DNA from: Stenotrophomonas sp. 610A2
Lineage (GTDB): Bacteria > Pseudomonadota > Gammaproteobacteria > Xanthomonadales > Xanthomonadaceae
Reading direction: 5' to 3'
DNA: 64,000 bases
Assembly: GCF_030549615.1 (NCBI RefSeq)
Contig: NZ_CP130832.1
Span: 434,001 to 498,000 of the forward strand
Below the pieces are notes generated by a model that had not been told where the DNA came from, searched no databases, and worked only from the letters and a program-made list of their open reading frames with translations. Below are positions 52,094 through 61,600 of the stretch, piece after piece; within the stretch, counting starts at the first letter, position 1; each line of letters starts with the position of its first letter. Both the position numbers and the translations under genes were made by a program.

Positions 52094-53074
52094 ATGAGCC
52101 AACTCACCGACGGCTTCGGTCGCAGTTTTCCATACCTGCGTCTGTCGCTGACCGAGGCCTGCAACTTCCGTTGCAGCTATTGCCTGCCCGATGGTTACAA
52201 GGCCGATGGCCGCCCGCAGTTCATGGCGGTCGATGAGATCGAACGCCTGGTACGCGCGTTCGCCCTGTTGGGCATGCACAAGATCCGCCTGACCGGCGGT
52301 GAGCCCAGCCTGCGCAAGGACCTGACCCAGATCATCGCCACCGTGGCAAAAGTGCCGGGTATCCGCAAGGTGGCCATCACCACCAACGGCTGCCTGCTGC
52401 CGCGACACTTGCCGGGTTGGCACCGCGCCGGGCTTATCGCGCTCAATGTCAGCATGGACAGCCTGCAGCGCGAGCGCTTCCATGCCATCACCGGCCACGA
52501 CCGCCTGCCCGAAATCATGGAAGGTCTGGCCATGGCGCAGGAACTGGGCCTGCAGTCGATCAAGCTCAATGCGGTGCTGCTGCGCGGCCTCAACGATGAC
52601 GAGCTGCCGGCGTGGATGGAGTTCCTGCGCGAGCGGCCAATGAGCGTGCGCTTCATCGAACTGATGCGCACTGGCGACAACCGCGAGTACTTCGAGCGCC
52701 ACCATCTGCGCGCCGATGTGGTCATCGAGCAATTGCTGGCCGCCGGCTGGAGCGAGCGCAAGCGCGGAGCCGATGCCGGCCCGGCGCGTGAGTTCAGCCA
52801 CCCGGATTACCGCGGCAGCGTCGGCATCATCGCTCCGTATTCAAAGGACTTCTGCAAAGGCTGCAACCGCCTGCGGGTCACCGCGCGCGGCGATCTGCGC
52901 CTGTGCCTGTTCGGCGACTTCGGTGTGGCGCTGCGGCCACTGCTGCAATCCGACGATGACCAGGACGCGCTGCTGGCGCGCATCACCACCCAGCTTGGGC
53001 TCAAGGCAGCCGGGCATGGATTGCACTTCGGCCAGACCGGGCTTACCCCGCACCTGGCCTCGATTGGAGGATGA
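52094..53074 (+). CDS. moaA: GTP 3',8-cyclase MoaA
   Basis: The product is 326 aa from MSQLTDGFGRSF, with AGAAGGTGA upstream; an ATG at 52049 is less likely. The radical-SAM cysteines are in 'CNFRCSYCLP' (C23, C27, C30), followed by 'RLTGGEPSLRKDL', and the second iron-sulfur cluster cysteines are in 'CKGCNRLRVTARGDLRLCLF'. It converts GTP to the cyclic intermediate in the first step of molybdenum-cofactor synthesis. The usual MoaA C-terminal double-glycine tail is present in modified form (SIGG). Its stop overlaps the next gene. Confidence 0.95.
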   Translation: MSQLTDGFGRSFPYLRLSLTEACNFRCSYCLPDGYKADGRPQFMAVDEIERLVRAFALLGMHKIRLTGGEPSLRKDLTQIIATVAKVPGIRKVAITTNGCLLPRHLPGWHRAGLIALNVSMDSLQRERFHAITGHDRLPEIMEGLAMAQELGLQSIKLNAVLLRGLNDDELPAWMEFLRERPMSVRFIELMRTGDNREYFERHHLRADVVIEQLLAAGWSERKRGADAGPAREFSHPDYRGSVGIIAPYSKDFCKGCNRLRVTARGDLRLCLFGDFGVALRPLLQSDDDQDALLARITTQLGLKAAGHGLHFGQTGLTPHLASIGG

Positions 53075-54081
53075 AACAGGCAATGAGTGGGCAGATAAGT
53101 GCGGCATTCCATATGGCCGATGTACGCGACAAACGCATCACCCGTCGCCGCGCGGTGGCGGTAGGTGAGCTGATCGCCGGGCCAGTTGCCTATCCATTGA
53201 TCGTCGAGCGCCGCCTGCCCAAGGGCGATGCGCTGGTGATGGCCGAAATAGCCGGCCTGCAGGGCGCGAAGATGGCCTCGGCATTGATGCCGATGTGCCA
53301 TCCGCTGCCATTGGAGCTGGTGCGCGTGTATTGCGCACCGGTGCCGGAACGGCAGGCGATCCGGGTCTGGTGCGAGTGCGCCAGCGAAGCGCGTACCGGC
53401 GTGGAGATGGAAGCGCTGGCCGGCGTCAATGCCGCACTGCTGACCTTGTACGACCTGAGCAAGCCGGTCGAGCCCGCGCTGGAAATCAGTGGCATCCGCC
53501 TGTTGTTCAAGGAAGGCGGCAAGAGCGGCGTGTGGACACACCCGCAAGGCATGGATGCCGGCGAGCTCGAACGTTTCCGGCCGCGCCCGCCCAAGACTCT
53601 GGGGGCGGCGCGCTGTGCGGTGATCACCCTCAGTGACCGCGCCAGCCGCGGCGATTACGTCGACGAGTCCGGGCCGGTGCTGGTCAAGGGTTTGCAGGCC
53701 TTGGGCGGTGAGGTGGTCAGCAATGAAATATTGGCCGACGGCATCGAACCGCTGGTCGCGCGTCTGCGCGCGCTGGCTGCCAATGGTGTGCGTCTTTGCC
53801 TGTGCACTGGCGGTACCGGACTTGGCCCGCGTGATCTGACGCCCGAGGCCTTGCAGGCTTTGGGCGGGCGCCCGGTACCGGGGCTGGCGCAGATGCTGCG
53901 CGGGCTCAGTGCCCAGCACACGCCGATGGCCTGGCTGAGCCGCGCTGAAGTCGTGCAACTGGACGATCTGCTGGTCATCGCCCTGCCAGGCAGTCCGCGT
54001 GCCGCCGCGCAGTGCATGAATATTCTTGCCCCCGTGCTCGGCCATGCCTTGGCAATGATGGACGGGGGCACGCACGCATGA
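53071..54081 (+). CDS. moaCB: MoaC-MoaB fusion protein
   Basis: The product is 336 aa. Residues ~10-165 are MoaC ('FHMADVRDKRITRRRAVAVGEL', 'KGDALVMAEIAGLQGAKMASALMPMCHPLPLELV', 'TGVEMEALAGVNAALLTLYDLSK', 'LLFKEGGKSG'), which makes cyclic pyranopterin monophosphate from the MoaA product. Residues ~175-336 are MoaB/MogA ('AVITLSDRASRGDYVDESGP', 'CLCTGGTGLGPRDLTPEAL', 'LPGSPRAAAQCM'), which adenylates molybdopterin. The ATG at 53071 overlaps the moaA stop, but the GGAGG sits right against it. An ATG at 53083 (MSGQIS) is better spaced and may be the real start. Confidence 0.92.
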   Translation: MKQAMSGQISAAFHMADVRDKRITRRRAVAVGELIAGPVAYPLIVERRLPKGDALVMAEIAGLQGAKMASALMPMCHPLPLELVRVYCAPVPERQAIRVWCECASEARTGVEMEALAGVNAALLTLYDLSKPVEPALEISGIRLLFKEGGKSGVWTHPQGMDAGELERFRPRPPKTLGAARCAVITLSDRASRGDYVDESGPVLVKGLQALGGEVVSNEILADGIEPLVARLRALAANGVRLCLCTGGTGLGPRDLTPEALQALGGRPVPGLAQMLRGLSAQHTPMAWLSRAEVVQLDDLLVIALPGSPRAAAQCMNILAPVLGHALAMMDGGTHA

Positions 54082-55340
54082 TCAGTTATGCGCAGGCCCT
54101 GCAGCAGTTGCTGGCGGCCGCACCGGCAGCACGCAGTGAACAGGTCGCGATCGCTGCTGCCGCTGACCGGATACTGGCCGCACCGGTAAACAGCGCGCAG
54201 GACCTGCCGCCATTCGACAACGCCGCGATGGACGGCTTCGCGCTGTGCGCGAATGGGCAACCGGTGGCGGCGGGCAGTGTGCTGCTGGTGCAGGGTTGGC
54301 AGGCCGCAGGCGACACCGCTGCCGCAGACGGCGATTCCGCACAGGCCTGGGAAATCATGACCGGCGCGCGAATGCCGTCGGGTCTGGACAGCGTGGTGCC
54401 GATCGAGCAGGTCGAGGTGCTGGAGGCTGTGGAAGGTCGTCCCACCCGCGTGCGCCTGCAGGCAACGGTGAAGCCCGGCCAGCATGTACGACTGCGCGGC
54501 CAGGATGTGGAACAGGGCGAAACCGTGCTCGCTGCGGGTTCGGCACTGGACGTCAATGCGATGACCTTGCTGCATGCACTAGGCGTTGCCGCGGTGCAGG
54601 TACAACAACAGCCGCAGGTTGCGGTGATCAGTACCGGCAAGGAACTGATCAGCGATGCGAGCGCAGAGCTGCAGTCCGGACAGATACGCGACAGCAACCG
54701 CCCGTTCCTGGTCAGCCGCCTGCGTGCAGCAGGTGCTGATGTGGTCTGGAACGGCGTGGTCAGCGATGACGTGGCCGCGTTTGACGCCGCGCTGGACGCG
54801 GCCTTGGCTGCCGGTGCGCGGGTGGTGCTCAGCACCGGCGCGGTATCGCAGGGCCGTTACGATTTCATTCCCGATGCGCTGCGTGCGCGCGGAGCCGAGA
54901 TCATCTTCCATAAGGTCGCGATCCGTCCGGGTAAGCCGCTGCTGTTCGCGCGGCTGGCCGATGGCACGCTGTACTTCGGCCTGCCGGGCAACCCGATTTC
55001 TGCCGCGGTAGGCCTGCGCTTCTTCGTCGAGCCGGTGTTGCGAAAGATGCTGGGCCTGGCCGAAGAGACCGTTCTGCAGTTGCCACTGCAGGCTGACGTG
55101 CGCAAGCCACCGGGCCTGCGCTTCCATGCACGCGCACGCGTGCAGGCCGATGCGAGCGGGCAGTTGCGAGTGAGTGTGCTGGCTGGGCAGGAGTCGTTCC
55201 GCCTCAAGACCATGCTGCGCGCCAATGCGTGGGTGGTGCTGGAAGGCGAGGGTGATCTGGCCACGGCCGGCAGTCTGGTACGTGTACAGGGCTGGGGCCA
55301 CCGCGAGCCGGTGCAGCTCAGCCCGTTGGAGATGTCATGA
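54078..55340 (+). CDS. moeA: Molybdopterin molybdenumtransferase MoeA
   Basis: The product is 420 aa from MISYAQALQQLL, with ATGA overlap to the previous stop. MoeA motifs are in order: 'LPPFDNAAMDGFAL', 'AWEIMTGARMPSGLDSVVPIEQ', 'AVISTGKELISD', 'GQIRDSNRPFL', 'VVLSTGAVSQGRYDFIPDAL', 'HKVAIRPGKPLLFARL' and 'FGLPGNPISAAVGLRFFVEP'. It inserts molybdate into adenylated molybdopterin. In the usual SVG motif the glycine-aspartate pair is changed (TGAVSQGRYD), but the fold is intact. It completes the step prepared by the MoaB half of the preceding protein. Confidence 0.94.
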   Translation: MISYAQALQQLLAAAPAARSEQVAIAAAADRILAAPVNSAQDLPPFDNAAMDGFALCANGQPVAAGSVLLVQGWQAAGDTAAADGDSAQAWEIMTGARMPSGLDSVVPIEQVEVLEAVEGRPTRVRLQATVKPGQHVRLRGQDVEQGETVLAAGSALDVNAMTLLHALGVAAVQVQQQPQVAVISTGKELISDASAELQSGQIRDSNRPFLVSRLRAAGADVVWNGVVSDDVAAFDAALDAALAAGARVVLSTGAVSQGRYDFIPDALRARGAEIIFHKVAIRPGKPLLFARLADGTLYFGLPGNPISAAVGLRFFVEPVLRKMLGLAEETVLQLPLQADVRKPPGLRFHARARVQADASGQLRVSVLAGQESFRLKTMLRANAWVVLEGEGDLATAGSLVRVQGWGHREPVQLSPLEMS

Positions 55341-55597
55341 AAGAGATAGTCGTGCAGCTGTTTGGTGCATTCTCGGAACTGGACCCGCAGCGGGAGATCA
55401 GCGTGCCGGTCGAAGGCGGGCAGGTCATCGACCTGCGCAGGGCGTTGCGCGCGCTGCTGCAGCAGCGCTTCCCGCAGTTCCGTGCCGGCCTGGTCGACTA
55501 CTCGGCCTTTGCCGATGAGCAACGCGTATTGCGCGATAACGACGCGCTGCCCGGCGATGGTCGCGTTGCCATCCTGCCGCCAGTGAGTGGAGGCTGA
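55337..55597 (+). CDS. moaD: Molybdopterin synthase small subunit MoaD
   Basis: The product is 86 aa, starting MKEIVVQLFGAFSELDP in ATGA overlap with moeA. It is a beta-grasp sulfur carrier ending in the diagnostic PPVSGG, whose C-terminal glycine is adenylated and thiocarboxylated. It delivers sulfur to the pterin within the MoaD-MoaE complex. moaE follows at once. Confidence 0.93.
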   Translation: MKEIVVQLFGAFSELDPQREISVPVEGGQVIDLRRALRALLQQRFPQFRAGLVDYSAFADEQRVLRDNDALPGDGRVAILPPVSGG

Positions 55598-55598
55598 A

Positions 55599-56099
55599 AT
55601 GAGCTTCGAAAGTGTATGGAAAGTGGTGGACCGTGCCGATGCGGCGATTGATCCGGCCGAAGGCATCGCCGCCGTGTCCGATCCGGGCTTCGGTGGCATC
55701 GATGTCTTCATCGGCAAGGTGCGTGACCTGAACCAGGGCCGGCCGGTGCTGGGCATCACCTACGACTTGTTCGAGCCACTGGTCATCAACGAATTCCAGC
55801 GGCAGATCGCCGAGATCACAGCCGACTTCGGCCCGCGCATAAAACTCTATGTGGCACATGCCAAGGGCCGGTTGGCGGTCGGTGATGTCGCCGTGGTCGT
55901 CGCTGCAGGCAGCCCGCACCGTGACGAGGCCTTCCGCGCCTGCCGGCAGTTGATCGAGGGGGTGAAGCACCGCTCACCGATCTGGAAGCAGGAGCATTAC
56001 CAGGACGGCGACAGCGAATGGAGCGAAGGTTGCAGCCTGTGCCAGCCGGATACCGAGCACGCGCATATCGATGGACATGTCCACGATCACTCCCACTGA
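55599..56099 (+). CDS. moaE: Molybdopterin synthase catalytic subunit MoaE
   Basis: The product is 166 aa from MSFESVWKVVDRADAAIDP. MoaE motifs are 'GGIDVFIGKVRDLNQGRPVLGITYDLFEPL', 'YVAHAKGRLAVGDVAVVVAAGSPHRDEAFRACRQLIEGVKHRSPIWKQE', with the catalytic lysines in the last segment. It forms the dithiolene of molybdopterin using MoaD thiocarboxylate. The tail is unusual: after a CSLC pair it ends in a histidine-rich string (HAHIDGHVHDHSH) that may bind metal. It overlaps mobA by 29 bases. Confidence 0.93.
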   Translation: MSFESVWKVVDRADAAIDPAEGIAAVSDPGFGGIDVFIGKVRDLNQGRPVLGITYDLFEPLVINEFQRQIAEITADFGPRIKLYVAHAKGRLAVGDVAVVVAAGSPHRDEAFRACRQLIEGVKHRSPIWKQEHYQDGDSEWSEGCSLCQPDTEHAHIDGHVHDHSH

Positions 56100-56646
56100 G
56101 CCGGCGCCGGTTGCCGGCATCGTGCTGGCCGGCGGGCTGTCCAGCCGCATGGGCCAGGACAAGGCCTTGCTGCGCTGGCGCGGGCGGACCCTGCTCGAAC
56201 ACAGCTGTGCGTTGCTTGAGTCGCTGGGCGCGCATCCGGTGCGGGTAAGCGGTGATTACCCCGGCTTCGATTCGGTGCCGGATTCGGTGCCGCGCTGCGG
56301 GCCGCTGGGCGGGCTGCACAGCGTGGTGGAAACCCTGGCTGACGGCCCTGCATGGGTAGTGCCGGTGGATATGCCCTTGCTGGATGTGACATTGCTGCGA
56401 CAGCTGGCCGGGGCAGGAGCAGCGTCGTGTGTGACTTTTTGCGGGGAACCGGTGCCGATGTACTTGAACATCGACGGCACATGCCGCAGTCTGCTGTTTG
56501 AAATGGTCACGGGTACAGACGGGCCACGCTCGCTACGGATGTTCCAACGCCGCCTCGGTGGACTGGAACTGCCGCTGCCAGCCGGTGCCGAAGCCCGCCT
56601 TGTGAACTGCAATACCCCCCGCCAATGGGAGGAAGTTGCTTCATGA
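56071..56646 (+). CDS. mobA: Molybdenum cofactor guanylyltransferase MobA
   Basis: The product is 191 aa; MSTITP two codons downstream is an alternative start. The nucleotidyltransferase motif 'GIVLAGGLSSRMGQDKALLRWRGRTLLEH' and 'GPLGGLHSVVETL' with 'VVPVDMPLLDVTLLRQL' are clear. It attaches GMP to Mo-molybdopterin, giving the bis-MGD form required by nitrate reductase NarG encoded downstream. The gene starts inside moaE, implying tight coupling. Confidence 0.92.
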   Translation: MDMSTITPTEPAPVAGIVLAGGLSSRMGQDKALLRWRGRTLLEHSCALLESLGAHPVRVSGDYPGFDSVPDSVPRCGPLGGLHSVVETLADGPAWVVPVDMPLLDVTLLRQLAGAGAASCVTFCGEPVPMYLNIDGTCRSLLFEMVTGTDGPRSLRMFQRRLGGLELPLPAGAEARLVNCNTPRQWEEVAS

Positions 56647-57014
56647 AAGTCCAGATCCAGTCGCAGTCGCTACGGCTGCGCATTGATGAAAGCGAGCTGG
56701 CACGCCTGCTTGCTGGCGAGGTGCTGGAGAACCAGACCTGGCTTGGCACGCCCGGAGCCCTGTCGCAGCGCTTGCAGCTGCATGACATGGCGGAGGCGCT
56801 GCTGGATGGCGATACCCACGCATTGATGATCAGGCTGCCGCGCGAAGACGTGCTGGCGCTACAGGCACGTTTACCGTGCCGTGACGGCCTGGGTTTCATG
56901 CTGCCAACGCAGGCACTGCCACTGCAGCTTCAATTCGATGTGGATGTGCGTGACAGCGTGCGTCAACGCGGCGTGCAGCGCCGCAAACCGGCCGACGCCG
57001 TAAGCATCAGTTGA
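56643..57014 (+). CDS. Small protein at end of moa operon, unknown
   Basis: The product is 123 aa from MKVQIQSQSLRLRIDESELARLLAGE, with ATGA overlap to mobA. It is soluble and beta-rich: 'ALMIRLPREDVLALQARLPCRDGLGFMLPTQALPLQLQFDVDVRD', then a basic tail 'QRRKPADAVSIS'. Proteins with the 'I-Q-S-x-S-L-R-L-R-I-x-E-x-E-L' opening often lie in molybdenum-cofactor operons, but I know of no assigned function. It may assist cofactor synthesis or delivery. Confidence 0.75.
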   Translation: MKVQIQSQSLRLRIDESELARLLAGEVLENQTWLGTPGALSQRLQLHDMAEALLDGDTHALMIRLPREDVLALQARLPCRDGLGFMLPTQALPLQLQFDVDVRDSVRQRGVQRRKPADAVSIS

Positions 57015-57050
57015 TATTTGTCAGGTAGTCGGCGCGAGAGCGCCGTTGGA

Positions 57051-57064
57051 TTGATCAAGATCAA
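57051..57064. promoter_or_regulatory. Perfect FNR/Anr box upstream of narK
   Basis: TTGAT-CAAG-ATCAA is an exact match to the TTGAT-N4-ATCAA consensus. It lies 99 bases before the narK start codon. A start site near 57100 would put the box at the classic -41.5 position, so the narK-narGHJ genes should be induced when oxygen is absent. Confidence 0.85.
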
Positions 57065-57162
57065 GACTGCCCCAGGGGGCGCCGGGCCTAATGACGCCGT
57101 GGCGACTGGGCAAGCAACAGCACAGCAAGCCAGCGCCGTATCAAACAGCCTTGGAGCGATGC

Positions 57163-58581
57163 ATGAGTGCCAGTCGCGATGTAGCAAAGCAGAGCAGTGC
57201 CGGTCCCGGTCGCGTCATCAGCGATTGGAAGCCGGAGGACCCTGATTACTGGGAACGCACCGGCAAGAAGGTCGCCACCCGCAACCTGGTGATATCGATA
57301 CCGGCGCTGCTGCTGGCGTTCTCGGTATGGGTGCTGTTCTCGGCAGTGACCATCAGCCTGCCCAAGATCGGCTTCGCCTTCACCACTGACCAGCTGTTCT
57401 GGCTGGTGGCCCTGCCCAGCCTGTCCGGCGCGACGCTGCGCATCTTCTACTCCTTTGTCATCCCGATCTTCGGCGGCCGTCGCTGGACCGCGCTGTCCAC
57501 TGCATCCTTGCTGCTGCCGACCTTGTGGCTGGGCTTCGCGGTGCAGAACCCGGCCACGCCGTACTGGGTATTCGTGTTGATAGCGATCCTCTGTGGCTTC
57601 GGCGGTGCGAACTTCTCCTCGTCGATGTCCAATATCTCCTTCTTCTATCCCAAGCAGCGCCAGGGCATGGCGCTGGGCTTGAACGCGGGCCTGGGCAATG
57701 TAGGCGTGTCGGTCTCGCAGGCGGTGGTGCCGCTGGTGATCAGCGTCGGCGTGTTTGGCGCCATGGGCGGCGCACCACAGGCGGTGGCCGATGGCGGTGC
57801 ACCCTTGTTCGTACAGAACGCCGGCTTCATCTGGGTGCCGTTCATTGCGTTCTTCGCGATTGCCGCCTGGGTCGGCATGAATGACCTGACCAGTGCCCGC
57901 TCGTCGTTTTCCGAGCAGGCGGTGATCTTCCGCCGCAAGCACAACTGGCTGATGTGCTGGTTGTACATCGGCACCTTCGGTTCCTATATCGGCTTCTCCG
58001 CCGGCTTCCCGATGCTGGTCAAGAGCCAGTTCCCGGACGTGAATCCACTGGCTTATGCCTTCATTGGTCCGCTGCTGGGTGCGCTGATGCGCTCGGTGGG
58101 TGGCAGCATGGCTGACCGCTGGGGCGGCGCACGGCTGACCTTCTGGGTATTCGCGCTGATGATCGCAGCCGTGTTCGGTGTGCTGCACTTCCTGCCGAGC
58201 CACGGCCAGGGCGGCAACTTCTACGGCTTCCTGCTCTCGTTCATGGCCTTGTTCGTGCTCAGCGGCATCGGCAATGGCACCACCTTCCGGATGATCCCGG
58301 TGATCTTCCGCACCCTGCACGAGCGCCTGTCGGCCAATGAAGGCGCCGAAGGCAAGAAGGCCGCGGCCCATCAGGCCAGCATCGAGTCCGCCGCCGTTGT
58401 CGGCTTCTCCGGTGCCATCGGTGCCTACGGCGGCTTCTTCATCCCCAAGAGTTACGGCTCGTCCATCACCTTGACCGGCAGCCCGGACATGGCGCTGTAC
58501 GGCTTCATTGCGTTCTACATCACCTGCCTGGCGGTTACCTGGTGGTGGTACTACCGGCGCGGGGCTGAAACCCCCTGCTGA
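57163..58581 (+). CDS. narK: Nitrate/nitrite MFS transporter NarK
   Basis: The product is 472 aa from MSASRDVAKQSSAGPGR. It has twelve helices of the NNP family with the nitrate-signature glycine-rich segments 'ILCGFGGANFSSSMSNISFFYPKQRQGMALGLNAGLGNVGVS' and 'FSGAIGAYGGFFIPKSYG', and the substrate arginines in 'GATLRIFYSF' and 'GNGTTFRMIPVIFR'. It exchanges nitrate for nitrite or symports nitrate, feeding the reductase. It is 69 bases upstream of narG and probably co-transcribed from the FNR-controlled promoter. Confidence 0.93.
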   Translation: MSASRDVAKQSSAGPGRVISDWKPEDPDYWERTGKKVATRNLVISIPALLLAFSVWVLFSAVTISLPKIGFAFTTDQLFWLVALPSLSGATLRIFYSFVIPIFGGRRWTALSTASLLLPTLWLGFAVQNPATPYWVFVLIAILCGFGGANFSSSMSNISFFYPKQRQGMALGLNAGLGNVGVSVSQAVVPLVISVGVFGAMGGAPQAVADGGAPLFVQNAGFIWVPFIAFFAIAAWVGMNDLTSARSSFSEQAVIFRRKHNWLMCWLYIGTFGSYIGFSAGFPMLVKSQFPDVNPLAYAFIGPLLGALMRSVGGSMADRWGGARLTFWVFALMIAAVFGVLHFLPSHGQGGNFYGFLLSFMALFVLSGIGNGTTFRMIPVIFRTLHERLSANEGAEGKKAAAHQASIESAAVVGFSGAIGAYGGFFIPKSYGSSITLTGSPDMALYGFIAFYITCLAVTWWWYYRRGAETPC

Positions 58582-58650
58582 GAAAGCAATGCACCGCAGC
58601 CAGATGCAACACATAGCCACGATGCAGCAGTTTGCGAACGGAGATTCACC

Positions 58651-61600
58651 ATGAGCTATTTCCTTGATCGCTTGCAGTTCTTCAAGCGTGATCCACAACC
58701 CTTCGCCGATGGCCATGGGTTCAGCAAGAGCGAAGGGCGGGACTGGGAAAACAGTTATCGCGCCCGCTGGCAGTACGACAAGATCGTACGTTCCACCCAC
58801 GGTGTGAACTGCACTGGCTCCTGCAGCTGGAAGATCTACGTCAAGAACGGCCTGGTCACCTGGGAAACCCAGCAGACCGACTACCCGCGGACCCGCCCGG
58901 ACCTGCCCAATCACGAGCCACGCGGCTGCCCGCGTGGTGCCAGCTATTCCTGGTACCTGTACAGCGCCAACCGGCTCAAGTACCCGCTGATCCGCGGCAC
59001 GCTGCTGCGCATGTGGCGGCAGGCCCGCAAGACCATGTCACCGGTCGAGGCCTGGGCCAGCATCGTGCAGGACCCGGCCAAGTCGCGCGAGTACAAGCGT
59101 CGCCGTGGCATGGGCGGTTTCGTGCGCCTGAACTGGGACGAGGCCAACGAGATCATCGCCGCCTCCAACCTCTACACCACCAAGGAATACGGCCCGGACC
59201 GCATCGTTGGCTTCTCGCCGATTCCGGCGATGTCGATGGTGTCCTACGCCGCCGGCGCGCGCTATCTGTCGCTGCTCGGTGGCGCCTGTCTGTCGTTCTA
59301 CGACTGGTACTGCGATCTGCCGCCGGCCTCGCCGCAGGTATGGGGCGAGCAGACCGACGTGCCGGAATCGGCCGACTGGTACAACAGCCGCTACATCATC
59401 GCCTGGGGCTCGAACGTGCCGCAGACGCGTACGCCTGATGCGCACTTCTTCACCGAGGCGCGATACAACGGCACAAAGACGGTGGCGATCTGTCCCGACT
59501 ACTCGGAGCTGGCCAAGCTCACCGACCATTGGCTGCATCCCAAGCAGGGTACCGATGCCGCGCTGGCATTCGCCTTCGGCCACGTGATCCTGCGCGAGTT
59601 CCACGTCGATACGCCCTCGCAATACTTCCAGGACTACTGCCGCCAGTACTCGGACATGCCGATGCTGGTGCGCATCGAGCGCCGTGCCGATGGCCGTCTG
59701 GTGCCGGGTCACTTCCTGCGCGCCAGTGAGCTGGGCGGTCTTGGTGAAAGCAATAACCCGGAATGGAAGACACTGGCGTTCGACGAGAACAGCGGTGATA
59801 TCACCGTGCCGAATGGCTCGGTCGGCTTCCGTTGGGGCGAGAAGGGCAAGTGGAACATCGAGGAAAAGGCCAGCGATGGCCATGACACGCGCCTGCGCCT
59901 GAGTCTGGCCGACATCCACGACGGCATCGAGGCGGTGAGCTTCCCGTATTTCGGTGGCATCGAGAGCGACGGCTGGACCGCGGCACCGGCCGAAGAAGTA
60001 CTGGAGCGCAACATCCCGCTGCGCCGCCTGCAGTTGGCCGATGGCGACGAAGCATTGGTGGCCACGGTTTATGACTTGTTGCTGGCGCAGTACGGCGTTG
60101 ATCGCGGCTTCGGCGGCGGCAATGTTGCCAAGAGTTTCGATGACAATGTGCCGGGCACTCCCGCCTGGCAGGAGCGCATCACCGGCGTGTCACGTGCCGA
60201 GGTGATCGAGATCGCCCGTGAGTTCGCCCGCACCGCCGACAAGACCCATGGTCGCAGCATGATCATCGTCGGCGCCGGCATGAACCACTGGTTCCACAAC
60301 GATATGAACTACCGCGGCCTGATCAACATGCTGGTCATGTGCGGCTGCGTGGGCCAGACCGGTGGTGGCTGGGCGCATTACGTGGGCCAGGAAAAGCTGC
60401 GCCCGCAGACCGGCTGGCAGCCGCTGGCCTTCGGTCTGGACTGGAGCCGGCCGCCACGGCAGATGAACGGCACCTCGTTCTTCTACTTCAATACCGGGCA
60501 ATGGCGTTACGAGAAGCTGCAGGTCGACGAACTGCTGTCGCCGCTGGCCGATGCCTCCAAGTACAGCGGCAGCCTGGCCGACCTCAACCTGCGCGCGGTG
60601 CGCATGGGCTGGTTGCCGAGCGCGCCGCAGCTGGACCGCAATCCACTGCAGCTGGTGCGCGAGGCCGAACAGGCCGGCATCGCACCGGCCGACTATGCGC
60701 TGTCCAAGTTCAAGGACGGCTCGCTGGACTTCGCCTTCGCCGATCCGGATGCCGCGCAGAACCACCCGCGGATGATGTTCATCTGGCGCTCCAACCTGCT
60801 CGGTTCCTCCGGCAAGGGCCACGAGTACATGCTGCGGCATCTGCTCGGCACGCGCCATGGCCTGCAGGGCAAGGACCTGGGCGAGATGGGCGCGGTAAAG
60901 CCCGAGGACGTGAAGTGGCGTGACGAAGCCCCGGAAGGCAAGCTCGACCTGCTGGTGACGCTGGACTTCCGCATGTGCACCACCGCGCTGTACTCGGACA
61001 TCGTGCTGCCGACCGCCACCTGGTACGAGAAGGACGACCTCAACACCTCGGACATGCATCCCTTCATCCACCCGCTGTCCAAGGCGGTGGACCCGGCCTG
61101 GGAATCGCGCAGCGATTGGGAGATCTTCAAGGGCGTCGCACGCACTCTCAGCGACATGGCGCCGGGTGTGCTCGGTGTCGAGAAGGATCTGGTGCTGGTG
61201 CCGACCCTGCACGACACGCCCAACGAACTGGGCATGCCGTTCGGCGTCGCCGACTGGAAGAAGGGTCAGTGCGAGGCCATCCCCGGCAAGACCATGCCGA
61301 GCATGGCGGTGGTCGAGCGCGACTACCCCAACCTCTACCGCAAGTTCACCTCGCTGGGCCCGCTGCTGGACAAACTCGGCAACGGCGGCAAGGGCATGAG
61401 CTGGGATACCAAGCACGAGGTGGAATTCCTCGGCAAGCTCAACCACACCGTGCTGGACGAAGGCATCAGCCAGGGCCGGCCGGCGATTGATACCGCCATC
61501 GATGCCTGCGAAGTGATCCTGCACCTGGCGCCGGAAACCAATGGCCATGTCGCGGTCAAGGCCTGGGAGTCGCTGGGCACCTTCACCGGCCGCGAGCACA

